Shown here piece after piece: positions 21,683 through 35,973 of a DNA stretch of 64,000 nucleotides; within the stretch, counting starts at the first letter, position 1, and every line of letters starts with the position of its first letter. Position numbers and translations under genes: made by a program. Under the pieces are notes generated by a model. The model ran no database searches, was not told the origin of the DNA, and worked only from the letters and a program-made list of their open reading frames with translations. Origin of the DNA: Mycoplasmopsis verecunda (GTDB taxonomy: Bacteria; Bacillota_I; Bacilli_A; Mycoplasmatales; Metamycoplasmataceae); the NCBI RefSeq assembly GCF_033546915.1, contig NZ_CP137850.1:744001-808000 (forward strand), given 5' to 3'.

Positions 21683-22481
21683 ATTTCTTAAAATTATTTA
21701 AATAACCAAATAGCACAATTCCGGTTGCTACTGAAACATTTAACGATTGCACTGTTCCATATTGATTAATGTGAATATATTGATCTGAAACTGCCAGAAC
21801 ACTTTTGGATACTCCGCTACCTTCATTACCCATAACAATAACAGTATGCATTGGATATGATACTGAAGCATAATTTACTGAATTATCGTGCAATGTAGTT
21901 GCATAAATCCAGTAATCATTATTTTTAAGTTTGGTTAATGTAGCTGACATAGAACTAACTTTATAAAAATTTATTCCAACAAATCCACCAGAAGCAACTT
22001 TTAAAGCTGTCGAATTAACTTCTGCACTATTATCTTTAGGTAGTAAAATATGCTTTACTCCAGCTGCATTTGCTGTACGAATAATAGCACCTAAATTTTG
22101 CGGATCAACTATATGATCCAAAGCTAATACTATATTTGGTTTTGCTTTAATTAATTGTTCTATATTAGAATAATTAATTGATTTTATTGCAACTATATAG
22201 CCTTGATGGTTAGCATTATTTGACATTTGATCTAATATTGCTTTAGATACATATTCAACAGGAATATTTTGCTTTATTTTTATTTTTTTAAAATTTTCAT
22301 TAATATATATTTTAGAAATATTTAAATTACTATTTATTGCATCTAGAACTGAATTTTTACCTCAGATTAATGTTTCTTTATTGGCTGTATCAACTTTATT
22401 GTCTTTTGATACAACTTTTTTGGTTTCTATCTTATTTTTAGGATATTTCTGTGAAATGTCTTTATTTTGTTTTTTATACAT
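21681..22481 (-). CDS. rlmB: 23S rRNA 2'-O-methyltransferase RlmB/TrmH (SpoU) family
   Basis: 266 aa. The SpoU-type knotted methyltransferase domain shows DHIVDPQNLGAIIRTANAAGV (motif 1, N..R), VMGNEGSGVS (motif 2) and SLNVSVATGIVLFGY (motif 3). The N-terminal part (about 20-95) is the substrate-binding domain with LIWGKNSVLDAI. The preceding basic leader is unusually Lys-rich. AAGGA precedes the ATG, 7 nt after the cysS stop; cysS-rlmB pairing is conserved in Firmicutes. The precise rRNA position is inferred from the family. Confidence 0.9.
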
Positions 22482-22488
22482 AGGTTCC

Positions 22489-23718
22489 TTAGATTAAATT
22501 ATTATTTGTTAATTCAGCTCTTAATTTATCCGCTTCTTGATAATTTTTAGTTTGTAATTGTGCTTGTCAATTGTTATAGATTTTTTCATAATGTTTAAAA
22601 TCAATCTTATTAAATTCGTAACCTAATGAATTAAATATCATTATTATTGTTGCAAAATATTTTTCTTCTTTGGATTTATTAGCTTGCTTGATTAAATCAT
22701 TGACTAATTTGTTGAAATTAGAAAATTTCATATCAGCAACTGATTGCATAGCTTGAGTAAATAACTCCTTGTCAAAGTTATTTTCATTAAATTGATTTAA
22801 ATATGCTGTGAAATAAATTCTTTTAATTTTATTTAAAAATGTAGTTACTGATTTTAATGAATCTTCATCGATATTAATTTCACTTGTAAAACCATTTTGT
22901 AAAAATATTGTTTTTAGTACATCTGCACTATAAGTATTTAAGAAATCTTTAGGTAAAATAACATTTTGTAATGATTTTGACATCTTAATTCCATTTAAAT
23001 TAATTTGTCCTGTACGAAGTCAATTTTTAGCTATATTATTACCTGTTAAAGCTAAAAATTGAATATTTTCATTTTCATGATGTGGAAATGTTAAATCCAT
23101 TCCACCACTATGAATATCAACACCATCATTTTCAAAATGTTTATTAATTAAAACAGCACATTCGGTATGTCAACCTGGACGACCATTAGAAAAAGGCGAT
23201 GGATGCGTAACTCCGACTTTTGTTTTCTTTCATAGAGCAAAATCAAAAGGTGATTTTTTCAATGAACTAAATTCAGATTCTTCCGAAACCATATTTTGAA
23301 GTTTTTGATTTGATACAGTGCCATATTTATCTTGGTATTTTAAAACATCAAATCATACATTACCCTCTGCATCTTGATATGCTGCTCCAATATTGATTAA
23401 ATTACTAATAAATTTAATAATTAAATCTAAATTTTCAGTCACATATTCGAGATTTGTTATTGTATCCACATTAAATTTATTTAAGATATCAAGATACTTA
23501 TTAGCGTATTCTTTAGCTATTTCGCTTTCACTTCTTCCAGTTTGAAAAGCTTTATTTATTATTTTGTCATCAATATCGGTAATATTATGAACAAATTTAA
23601 ATTCTTTACCTAATGCACGATATGCTTTTAGAATTAAATCCATAGTAACAATTGGTCTTAAATTACCAATATGAACATCATTATAAACAGTGGGTCCGCA
23701 AGTATAAATTTTAGTCAT
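22489..23718 (-). CDS. cysS: Cysteinyl-tRNA synthetase
   Basis: 409 aa, on the short side of the family (about 460) as in mycoplasmas. [17 protein letters not shown] has the HIGH-type motif and first zinc Cys, [16 protein letters not shown] is the CysRS hallmark, GRPGWHTECA and [13 protein letters not shown] hold zinc ligands, and KMSKS is in [11 protein letters not shown] chose ATG at 23718, with AAAGG 8 nt upstream, over a GTG nine bases earlier that lies on the ribosome site. Divergent from argS. Confidence 0.95.
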
Positions 23719-23883
23719 CTTAAGCACCTTTCTTTATTTTTGTAATTATATTATATTAGCAAGTAAATATTGCAAAAATTACTATAAGCAAGCTATCTAA
23801 AAATAAGTATTAAAAGGTATATAAAATTAATAATTTTATATAATATAAAAAATTATTACATTACCTATATTTTAAGGAGTATG

Positions 23884-25539
23884 ATGTCATTAAAACAAAG
23901 AGTAAAAAGTGTCATTGTTAAATCACTTATTAATTTACAATCTGAAGGTTTTTTTACTAGTGAATTAGATATTGAAACATTAAATTTTAATGTTGTTCAA
24001 CCTAATGTACCTGAAAATCTAAATGTAGAACAATTACAATATGATTTTTCAACAAATATTGCATTTGTTGTTAAGCAATATGCTGAAGTAAAAAATCCTT
24101 TAGCTATAGCTGAAAAAATAGTTGGCTTATTAAAACAAGATAAGATTTTTAAACAAATTGATATAGCTAAACCAGGATTTATTAATTTCATTTTATCTGA
24201 TAATGTCTTTTTAGATGTAATTAGTGAAGTTTTAGAACAAAAATCATCTTTTGGTGGAAACTATATTAAAAACGAAAAATTAAATGTTGAATTTGTTTCA
24301 GCTAATCCAACTGGATTTCTCCATGTTGGTCATGCTAGAGGGGCGGCTTTCGGAGATTCATTAGTTAGAATAATGAGACATGCTGGATATTTAGTTGAAG
24401 CTGAATATTATGTTAATGATGCAGGAAATCAAATTAATGTATTAACTAATTCATTATGAGTAAGATATAGTGAATTATTTGGAATTAATCATACAATGCC
24501 AGAAGATTGCTATAGAGGAAATGATATCATTTGAGCCGCACAATTAGTCAGAGATAATTACGGCGACCAATTCCTTGAATTAACTGAAGAAAAAAGAGCT
24601 AAACTAGCAAATATTGCAACTGAAATAATGCTTGATAAAATCAAAGAAGATTTAAATCAATTTAATGTTTCATTCAATACTTTTTCAAGTGAAAAAGCAA
24701 TTAAAGAAAGTGGATATATTGAAAAAACACTAGAAACATTAAAACCAAATACATACGAACAAGATGGTGCTTTATTCTTAAAAACTGAAACACTCGGAGA
24801 TGATAAAGATCGTGTTTTAGTTAAATCAAACGGTGATTACACATATTTCTTACCTGATATTTCATATCACCAATATAAGTTTTCAAAATGCAATAAGTTA
24901 ATTAATATTTTTGGTGCCGATCATTCAGGTTATATTCAAAGAATGAAAATTGCTATGCAATATTTAGGATTTAATCCAGATGATTTAGATATTTTAACCA
25001 TTCAATTAGTTCGTTTAATTAAAGATGGTCAAGAATTTAAAATGTCTAAGCGTGCAGGAACTTCAGTTACTTTAGCTGATTTAATGGATGTTTCTTCTAC
25101 AGATGCAATTAGATTTATGATGTTAACTAGAGAAATTAATAATAAGTTTGACTTTGATATCGATTTTGCTAACTCAAAAGATTCTAAAAACCCAGTATTT
25201 ATCGTCCAATATGCTCATTCACGTGCTGTATCATTATTAGATAGAATTTCTCAGGACCAAATTAATCAAGATATCCAATTTACAGATAAAGCTAAAAAAC
25301 TAATTGTTGAATTAGATAATTTTGATGAGCTTATTAAAACCATCATAACAACAACTAAGGTTAATTTAATGACTCAATACTTAATTAATTTAGCTAAATT
25401 ATTCAATAGTTTCTATGCAGAAACCAAATTACTTGATCACCCAGATCAAAGTACATATGCTTACTTAGTGCAAGCTGTACAAATTATTTTACAATTAGGA
25501 CTAAATCTTATCGGTGTTTCTGCTCCTAAATCAATGTAA
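23884..25539 (+). CDS. argS: Arginyl-tRNA synthetase
   Basis: About 551 aa. The N-terminal additional domain is followed by VSANPTGFLHVGHARGAAFGD (class I HVGH motif) and YYVNDAGNQIN, then FGADHSGYIQRMK and FKMSKRAGTSVTLADL, the KMSK-like loop, and the C-terminal anticodon domain. Two ATG codons lie in tandem at 23881 and 23884; the second is 4 nt after AAGGAG and the first only 1 nt, so the second is preferred. TGA encodes several Trp residues. Confidence 0.95.
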
Positions 25540-25554
25540 TTTCAAATAATAAAG

Positions 25555-25560
25555 TATAAT
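25555..25560 (+). promoter_or_regulatory. -10 element upstream of the rpoE-like gene
   Basis: TATAAT lies 25 nt before the ATG, leaving room for the AAAGGGG ribosome site. It would drive the rpoE-fba pair separately from argS, which has no clear terminator. Confidence 0.5.
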
Positions 25561-25585
25561 AAAAACAATTTCAAAGGGGATAATT

Positions 25586-25843
25586 ATGTCAAGAACAATG
25601 TTAGAAATCGCAATTAATAAAGTTAATCAAAATCCAGGAGTAGAATTTACATTCTTCGAATTATTTGATGCTGTTGAAAACGAACTAAAACCAGAATGAG
25701 AAGTTCGTTTTGTTTCAGAAGATAAACCATATGAAAAAGTTCGTGAAACAAAAATGGGTGAATTATATCGTTTATTAACAGTTGATAAAAGATTCCAAAG
25801 AACTGCTGATGAAAATTGAGAAGGAAAAAACACAGATTTTTAG
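25586..25843 (+). CDS. rpoE: RNA polymerase delta subunit-like HARE-HTH protein
   Basis: 85 aa. The sequence MSRTMLEIAINKVNQNPG followed by FTFFELFDAVENEL and MGELYRLLTVDKRFQR matches the HARE-HTH fold of Firmicute RpoE (delta). The acidic C-terminal tail of Firmicute delta is missing, since the protein ends soon after the domain (WEGKNTDF), as in many mycoplasmas. AAAGGGG precedes the ATG. fba starts 9 nt downstream. Assignment is from fold signature and length. Confidence 0.8.
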
Positions 25844-25852
25844 AAGGTATTT

Positions 25853-26719
25853 ATGGCTTTAGTCAATGCAAGAGATATGCTTAAAAGAGCAAGAAAAGGA
25901 AAATATGCTGTTCCTCATTTTAATATCAATAATTTAGAATGAACTAAAGCAATTTTACTTACTTGTGAAGAAATGAAATCACCTGTTATTCTTGGTGTTT
26001 CAGAAGGTGCTTTAAAATACATGGGTGGATTTGCTACAGTTTCAGGAATGGTACTAGGAATGATTAAAGATTTTAAAATCACAATTCCTGTTGCTTTACA
26101 CCTAGATCATGGTTCATTTGATGGATGTGTACAAGCTATTAATTCAGAAGCTTTTACATCAATTATGTTTGATGGATCGCATCTACCATTTGATAAAAAT
26201 AAAGAAATGACACAAGAATTAGTCTTTTTAGCTAATTCAAGAAATATGTCTGTTGAAGCTGAAGTTGGTTCAATTGGTGGAGAAGAAGATGGAATCATTG
26301 GTGAGGGAGAAATTGCTGATGTTAAACAAGCTGTTTCACTAGCTCGTCAAGGTATTACAGTTTTAGCTGCGGGTATTGGTAATATACATGGAATTTATCC
26401 TAAAGAATGAAAAGGATTAAATTTTGATGTTTTATCAGAATTAGCTACCGAGACCAGATTAGGAATTGTACTTCATGGTGGTAGCGGAATCCCGAAAGAT
26501 CAAATTCAAAAAGCTATTTCATTAGGAGTAACTAAAATTAATGTTAATACTGAATTACAATTAGCTAACCATGATGCTATCAGAGAATTTATCATTTCAG
26601 GAAAAGATTTAGAAGGTAAAAATTATGACCCACGTAAGCTTTATAAACCAGGATATGAAGCTATGTGCAAGGTAATTAAAGAAAAAATTCTAGAATTCGG
26701 ATCGCAAGAAAAGGCATAA
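25853..26719 (+). CDS. fba: Class II fructose-bisphosphate aldolase
   Basis: 288 aa. Splits fructose-1,6-bisphosphate in glycolysis. Metal and catalytic motifs: VPHFNINNLEW, ALHLDHGSFD (zinc His and catalytic Asp), EAEVGSIGGEEDG, GNIHGIYP (zinc His), VLHGGSGIP and KINVNTELQLA. Full length and intact. AGAAGGT precedes the ATG. It is followed by a terminator that overlaps the stop codon. Confidence 0.96.
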
Positions 26720-26732
26720 GCCTTTTTTTATT
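26709..26732 (+). terminator. Terminator of the rpoE-fba unit
   Basis: AAGGC-ATAA-GCCTT hairpin followed by TTTTTATT; the TAA stop of fba is in the loop. Confidence 0.85.
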
Positions 26733-26762
26733 ATGGATTTTTAATTTTAGTAAAATTATAAT

Positions 26763-28097
26763 ATGAAAAAATTTAAGACAATATTATTAGCTCTTGCAGG
26801 CATTACTGTAAGTACATTTCCTATCATAGCGGCTTCTTGCTGAAATGATCAAAATCAAAAAGAACCTGAAAAAACTAGTGATCCAATAGATAATCCACCA
26901 GTTGCAGTTCCTATCGAACCGCCGTCTGAAGATCCTGTTACACCACCTGAAACAGATCCTAAACCACCTTCAGGCGACCCTGCTATCACCCCCCCAATTA
27001 GCGATCCTGCTCAAGCAATTAAATTATTAAGTAAGCAAATAACTAATGTAATAACTACTCAATTATTATCATTAGCAGAGATTAAAAATGATAAAGATTT
27101 CGTTTCGTATTTAGATACTAAAGTATCAGAGCTTGATAAATTACAAAATTCAACAATAAATATTGAACAATTACCAGAATTATCATCTAAACTAACTAAT
27201 GAAGCGCTTAATTTAGATAAGATTTATCAAACATTTACAAGTGAAGATGAATTAAATAAGAAAGTTAAATCTGAATGAATTAAATTTAATACAGCTTATA
27301 GCAAAATCGTGTCTAAAGCTCTTCATATAAAAGATCATGACTTGATTTTTGAAGAAAGTAAGGCAAAATATAAAGATTTTATTAATAATTTAAATAGAAA
27401 TTACTCATCTGAAAGATATACCTTTATTTCTAACAATCAATCACCTACAAATTTTGTCGAATTAAATCAAAATATAATAAGAGATTATAAAGATTTTATG
27501 AAAGGTCATTTACCTACAAATTATGCAGTATTAGAAAATATTAATGATGTCGTAGATGGTGATACTATATATGGTGTAATCATTGGTATTCCACAATTTG
27601 CAGGTCAAGATATAACGGCACAATATTTCCCAGCACTTAGTTCAAAAGATAAAAATAAATTATTAGGCATTAGATTTAGAGGTGTAGATACACCCGAAAC
27701 ATTTAAACCAACTCGACCAGACAAGAATGCTAAATTAGCACCAAAAGAAAACGAATATGCACAATTAGCAAAAGAAAATTTACGAAAAATAGTTGAAGAT
27801 GAATACGGAATATTTTACCTTAAGAAAACTACAGAAGATAAATATGGAAGATGAATTTCATTCTTTTTCCCAGATTCATCAATGAAACTAGCAGAAGAAT
27901 TTGGTGTACAACAAGTTGCAGCTGGACTTGCACAAGTTCAATACATTCAGGATAAAAATCCTAATAAACTTTTCTATACAAACACACCTTTAGAAAAAGA
28001 ATACTATAAATTTGTATTACAAGTACAACAGAAAGCTATGAAAGAAAAAGTTGGATTTTGAAAAGAAAATATTAAAGATGTATTCCATGTTGGATAA
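26763..28097 (+). CDS. Staphylococcal-nuclease-like lipoprotein
   Basis: 444 aa. The lipoprotein signal ends at Cys26 (PIIAASC). A Pro/Glu/Ser/Asp-rich linker (about 30-90, repeated DP and PP) and a helical region lead to a thermonuclease domain from about 255: VVDGDTIYG, then RFRGVDTPET (catalytic Arg and Glu) and TEDKYGRW (second Arg). Such surface nucleases let mycoplasmas digest host nucleic acids for precursors. It begins without a ribosome site: TAAAAT/TATAAT elements abut the ATG, so the mRNA may be leaderless. TGA-Trp follows Cys26. Confidence 0.9.
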
Positions 28098-28124
28098 GTA
28101 CCTAGCTTAGGTACTTTTTTATCT
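28096..28124 (+). terminator. Terminator of the nuclease gene
   Basis: AAGTACCTA-GC-TTAGGTACTT hairpin followed by a T-run. Confidence 0.85.
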
Positions 28125-28189
28125 ACCTCATAGTCATTAAAATTATTACATAGTACATTTGCATATATTTCAAAAATACCTAAATTTGG

Positions 28190-30186
<1,997 letters not shown>

Positions 30187-30187
30187 T

Positions 30188-30226
30188 AAAAATTCCAGAG
30201 AATTCAATCTCTGGATTTTATTTTGC
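30188..30226. terminator. Bidirectional terminator between gyrB and folD
   Basis: TTCCAGAGA and TCTCTGGA stems are flanked by A-rich and T-rich runs on both strands, between convergent genes. Confidence 0.85.
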
Positions 30227-30230
30227 TTTA

Positions 30231-31061
30231 TTAACGGATAATATCAACTAAATTCTTCATTAATGAAACAACTGTCATAGGGCCAACTCCACCTGGTACA
30301 GGAGTAATAGCAGAAGCTTTTTCTTTAACCGATTCATAATCAACATCACCACATAATTCATTAGTTAATTGATCATCTAAATTAGTTCCTACATCAATAA
30401 CAATAGCTCCATCTTTTATGTTATTAGCTTTGACATATTTAGCTACACCAATAGCAACAATTACAATATCTCCTGATTCAACACCTTTAATACCTGTTGT
30501 TTCATTATATGTAGCTACAGTTGCTCCCATTCTTTTAATAATGTGAGCTAGTGGTTTTCCAACAACATGTGAACGACCTACAACACAAACTTTTTTATCC
30601 CTAACATCAATATTGTAGTATTCCATTAACTCTAAAACTCCACGAGCTGTAGCAGGAACAAAGTGTTTTTCAGGTTGATCATTATAAAGTCTAAATTCAT
30701 TTTTGCTTGTTAATCCATCAATATCTTTATCATATGGAACAGCATCAAGGATTACTTGTGTTGGTAAATGTTTAGGCAATGGTAATTGCACGATAATACC
30801 ATCATGTTTTTCATTAATTCTATCCATTCTTTTGAGTAATCTATCTTGAGAAATATCTTCAGGGAATTTGTATAAAGTTGCTTCAATTCCTAAATCTTCA
30901 GCAACTCTTAACTTATGCTTAATATATTTATTCGATGCTTCATTATCTCCAACTTGAATAATTGCCATAGTTAAGGCTCTTGGCAATTCAAGTTCAATTA
31001 ATTCTTGTTTTAATTTCGCTAATTCAGCTTTAGCAAGTTCTTTTCCATTTAATATTTGCAT
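30231..31061 (-). CDS. folD: Bifunctional methylenetetrahydrofolate dehydrogenase/cyclohydrolase
   Basis: 276 aa. Interconverts one-carbon folates. The motifs QVGDNEASNKYIKHK (catalytic Tyr and Lys), GIIVQLPLPKHL, PYDKDIDGLT, FVPATARGVLELM (usually PCTPxG; the Cys is replaced by Ala here), VVGRSHVVGKPLA and the ending ITPVPGGVGPMT are all present. Its start overlaps the end of valS by 13 nt, so the two are translationally linked. Confidence 0.95.
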   Translation of the reverse strand: MQILNGKELAKAELAKLKQELIELELPRALTMAIIQVGDNEASNKYIKHKLRVAEDLGIEATLYKFPEDISQDRLLKRMDRINEKHDGIIVQLPLPKHLPTQVILDAVPYDKDIDGLTSKNEFRLYNDQPEKHFVPATARGVLELMEYYNIDVRDKKVCVVGRSHVVGKPLAHIIKRMGATVATYNETTGIKGVESGDIVIVAIGVAKYVKANNIKDGAIVIDVGTNLDDQLTNELCGDVDYESVKEKASAITPVPGGVGPMTVVSLMKNLVDIIR

Positions 31062-33538
31062 CTTAATTCCTCCTCGTATTGTGCGAGTTCTTCACTATAT
31101 TTTTTTAGTTTATTTTCTTCAGCTTCGACTTTATCTCTAGGTGCTTTCGCTACGAATTTTTCATTGCTTAAAATACCTTTGGCACGAGCTATTTCGCTTT
31201 TTACAAATGCTATTTTTTGTTCTAATAGCTCTTTATTTTTTGCTTTAGTTTCTTGTGATTGCTTGATGTATAAAGTATTATTTTCTAAAGCTATTAAGTA
31301 ATCTTCATTTGCTTCTATATCAGCATAAGCCATTTTATTAATCATTGCAATAGCATTATCATTTAACTTATTTACTAATGAATATAAAATAACTTCTTTT
31401 TTAGAAATAGAATTTTCTTCACGATATTTTCTTATTTCTGTTACTACAGAAATAACATCATTTATATATGAAGCTTCTGTTTGTGTATTAAATAAAGGCC
31501 ATTGTTGTTCTAATAATTCTTCATTAAAAATTTCACTAAATAATCTATCAGTTATAAATGGTAAGAACGGATGAAGTATAACAAGTGATTTTTTTAATAC
31601 TTCCATTGCTGATTTCTTACTGTAAGCTGTCTTAAGAAATTCAACATATCATCCTGATAAATCATTAAATAAATAACGATAAATTTCAGTTCCTAATACT
31701 GCAAAATCATAAGATTTCATATGATGTGAAATTTTGCTTTCTAAATTTGCTAATTTTTCCATAATTCATTTATCAGCGTCAGTTTCTTGTACATCATTTT
31801 GAGGTAAATCACTAATGTATTTAGCGATATTTCATAATTTATTATTTACTCTTCAAGCTGCTTCCACTTTTTCATCGCTAAATTTAATATCTAATCCTGG
31901 TGTAGTATTAGTTATTAAGAATCATCTTAAAGCATCTGAACCGTATTTATCAACCATATCCATTGGATCAACACCGTTATTTAATGATTTAGACATTTTT
32001 CTACCTTGTGCATCACGAATTAATCCATGTAGTAATAATTCATTAAAAGGTTTTTGTCCCATGAATTCTAATCCGAAGAAATACATTCTAGCTACTCAGA
32101 AAAATATAATATCGTATCCTGTAACCAATAAAGAAGAAGGATAATATCTTTTAACTAATTTATCTTCTTGTGGTCATCCTAGAAAGACAAAAGGTGCTAA
32201 ACCTGATGAAAATCAAGTATCTAGTACATCAGGATCTTGAATTCATCCGCCACCAGGACATTGAATTTGAACTTTCATTTCGCCGTTTGCATTATATCAA
32301 GCAGGAATTCTATGTCCTCATCATAATTGTCTCGAAATAGTTCAATCGTAAACATTTTCCATTCATTGTCTCATTGTGTTTTCAAAACGTTTAGGGAAAA
32401 ATTCAACACCATTTCCTGAATTTAAATCATTGATAATTAAATCTCTAAAATGATCCATTTTTACGAATCATTGAGGCAGAACCAATATTTCCACAGGAGT
32501 TTTTGAACGATCTGAAATTCCTACATTTGAAATTGTTGTCTCAACTTTTTCTAATAAGTTATTTTGCTCTAAATATTTTGCAATTGCTTCACGAGCTTGG
32601 AAACGTTCCATTTTATGGAATTGAGGTAATTCTTGATAATTAATATAACCTTGTTTATCAATAGTTTCTAATATTTCAAAACCAAGTTTTTTCATAATAT
32701 CAATATCAGCCTCAGCATGAGCACTTAGTTTCATTAATCCTGAACCAAATCCGATTTCAACATATTCATCAGCAATGATTGGCAATCTTTTTCCAGTAAC
32801 TGGGTGAATTACATATTTACCAGCTAAATGTTGATATCTTTCATCATTTGGATTATATACTACAGCCACATCACTTAGCAATGTTTCTGTTCTAACAGTA
32901 GCTATAACTAAATAGTCATTTGAATTTTCAACCGGATATTTAATGTAATACATTTTTTGTTCAGTTGGTTCATTATTTACTTCAATATTAGATAATGCAG
33001 TTTGCAATTTAACATCCCAGTTAATTGCTTTAACACCTTTATAAATAAATCCTTTGTTATATAAATCAACAAAAACTTTTTGCACTGCTTGATTAGCTTT
33101 TTCATCTAAAGTAAAACGTTCACTAGAATAATCAAGAGCTAATCCAATTGTTGATCATTGCTTTCTGAATAATTCAGCATATTGAACTTTTCATTCTCAC
33201 ACACGACGAATAAACTCTTCACGGCCTAAATCATGACGATTTAAACCTTCTGCTTTATAAATTTCGTCTTCAACTTTAGATTGAGTGGCTATTCCAGCAT
33301 GATCCATTCCAGGAAGTCATAAAACATCAAAACCATTTAATTTTTTGTATCTAATTATTGTGTCTTGTATATATACATCTAATGCATGGCCTAAATGCAA
33401 TTTCCCTGTTACATTTGGTGGCGGTAGCAAAATTGTAAATGGTTTTTTAGTCTCATCATGAGTTTGAAAATATTTCTTTTCTTGCCATTTTTGATCAATT
33501 CCTGCTTCAACTAATTTATGATTATATGATTTATCCAT
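31049..33538 (-). CDS. valS: Valyl-tRNA synthetase
   Basis: 829 aa. Class I motifs: [15 protein letters not shown] near the N-terminus and [14 protein letters not shown] near residue 510. The editing domain carries [18 protein letters not shown]. The C-terminal coiled coil (about 765-829, [20 protein letters not shown]) is typical of ValRS. Many TGA-Trp codons occur, as expected for a Trp-rich synthetase (VWEWKVQYAE, RQLWWGHRIP). The ribosome site is AGGAG, 4 nt before the ATG. Confidence 0.95.
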
Positions 33539-33710
33539 GATACTCCTAAAGTTTATAAATTAAATAATTTATAAAGACTATTACAATTATATAATATTTT
33601 GCAAAAAATCGCATTATTATACAGTTTTAAATTTAAAAGCAAAAATTTTTTTAAAATTATTTTTTATCTCTACTATTTAAATATTTTGCAATATTCAGAT
33701 AAATTATTAA

Positions 33711-33722
33711 TATAATTTACAT
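33711..33722 (+). promoter_or_regulatory. Promoter of the DUF262 gene, predicted leaderless
   Basis: TATAAT at 33711-33716 lies 6 nt before ATG, with TTGCAA 19 nt upstream as a possible -35. No ribosome site is present. Confidence 0.55.
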
Positions 33723-35818
33723 ATGACTACAGATAACAAAAAAATTACAGAGTTCATAGGTATTCCAGATAGACAATTTATTATTCCAGTTTATCAAAGA
33801 AGATATAGTTGAGATCTATCTCAATACAATAGATTATGAAACGACCTTTTAAATATTAATAAATATAATAAGGCAAGTCATTTTTTAGGTTCAATAGTTG
33901 CTAGTGCGAATGATCAGATTTAAAAAATTCAAAGATTTTTGTTGTTGTTGATGGACAACAAAGATTGATAACAGTGTCTTTATTGCTAGCAGCATTACGC
34001 GATTTATATATGCAAGATAATAATAGAGAACGCGCTAATGAAATTAATGAATATTACTTAATTAATAAATATAAGAACAACATTAAGGTTGATTCAGTAG
34101 CTGAAGATAAAGAAATTTATGAACAAATAATTAATGAAATGAACCCATCATCTAACAATTCTAAAATCATCGATGCATATAAGTTTTTTTATGAAAAAAT
34201 CAAAAGTTCTTCACTTGATAAAGATCAATTATTCGAAGCCATTAAAAATCTTTATGTTGTCACTATTACCTTAGATAGACATCATGATAATGCACAAGAA
34301 ATTTTTGAAACGATTAATTCAACAGGAAAAGCTTTGTCAAAAGCTGATTTAATCAGAAATTTTGTTTTAATGAACTTAAATGTAAATGAGCAAAATATCT
34401 TATATGACAATATTTGACTTCATATTGAACGTATTTTATCGGACCCATTATTTTCAAATAATATACACGATAAGTTTTTTAGACATTATTTGACACTTAA
34501 ATTAAAGAAAAATATCAAACAAGACAATATATATGAAGAATTTAAGTTATTTTATGATCAATATGCATTGCAGAATTCATTAACAAGCTTTGAACTTGCT
34601 AAATCAATTTCAAAGGATTTATATAATTATGTAAAAATTTATTCCCAAATTGTTCTCGGTAAATATAATGATGAAAAAATTAATAATATATTTAAATCAT
34701 TAGGCAAGTTGGAATTAACAGTTGCTTATCCATTTTTTATGAAGATTTTAAATAAATTTCAAAATAACATTATCTCTAGAGACGAAGCAATTGAAATGAT
34801 TAATTTATCAATTAGTTATATATTAAGAAGATATATATGCAAAATACCTAGTAATGCACTTATTCCTGTGTTTATTAATGCAACAAAAATAGATGATAAA
34901 AATTACTGTACAGCATTTAAAGCCCATTTGAAATTGCTTACTAAAGACAGTCGTTTTCCTAATGATAAAGAGTTTTATAAAATGTTTATCGAGTCAGATA
35001 TATATGAAAGACAAACATATTGTAGATATATTTTAAGTATGCTAAATAACTGAAATAGCAAAAATATCATTATTACAGATAAAATGACAATTGAACACAT
35101 ATTACCACAAGGAAGTTTAAATAGCGAGTGAATTACAGATTTAGGTGGTTCACTTGAAAGAGCTAAAGAAATTCAAGAGAAATATGTCCACAGAATTGGT
35201 AATTTAACATTAACAAATTACAATTCAGAATTAAGTAATAATTCCTTCTCTTTTAAACTTCATCACAATAAGGGTATATTAAATACTCACATTGAGTTAA
35301 ATAATGAATTTTTTACTCCTGATATGACACTTTGAAATGATGAAACGATTCAACAAAGATCAAAAAAATTAACAAGTAAAGCTTTAAAAATTTGACCATA
35401 TCCTAACATTTCTGATAATGAATTATCACTTTATATTAAAGAAAAACCGACATTAAGTGTTCAGAATGTAGTTAATTGAAATGAAACCAATAATAACATC
35501 TTTGAATACATTGATCAAAAAGTATTATCAATCGCTAATGATATTAAGTGCAATATCCAAAACACTTATATAACATATATTATTAATAAAAAACTTGTTG
35601 TTGGCATTAAATTTAGAAAACAAGGTGTGAACATATACTTGGATACATCAATTAATGATATTGAAGAAGCAGATGTAGAAAAATTTTATGATGTATCAAG
35701 TAAAGGTAAAGTTATTTTTCCATCCCAAGTTAGAGCATACGTTGAAACACCATCTGAATTTGATAGTATCTTGAAATATATTGAAAACTCTTATAATGAA
35801 AAACGAAAATTAATCTAG
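33723..35818 (+). pseudogene. DUF262/DUF1524 (GmrSD-like) protein, one frameshift
   Basis: Codons 1-66 (MTTDNKKITEFIGIPDRQF, IPVYQRRYSW) and the long 3' frame (KIFVVVDGQQRLITVS onward) are in different frames. One missing base near 33915 (CAA read as CA before GAT) rejoins them into about 698 codons. The DUF262 motifs YQRRYSW and VDGQQRLITV and the HNH-type DUF1524 motif IEHILPQ with RIGNLTLTNYNSELSNNSF are clear; a DUF5655-like end follows. Relatives such as GmrSD cut modified DNA. As written the gene is broken; a sequence error or phase switch would restore it. Confidence 0.85.
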
Positions 35819-35853
35819 TTTTATCAAGATTTTTTGTTTAGCAACATCACTGA

Positions 35854-35866
35854 AGTTTAAATATTA
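35854..35866. repeat. Target duplication of outer IS30 copy, left
   Basis: AGTTTAAATATTA, repeated at 39016-39028 on the other side of the composite element. Confidence 0.75.
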
Positions 35867-35973
35867 TATAAATTAAAAAGCTGTCAATCCACCTAATCGT
35901 GAGCTAACAGCTTTTTTTTAGTTCCTTGTATAATAAAATTGCAAATCTAAAGGAAGGAACTAACTTAATTATA

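Noticed and set aside
23727-23727. GTG at 23727 as the cysS start.
   Set aside because: It overlaps the AAAGG ribosome site; the ATG at 23718 has proper spacing.
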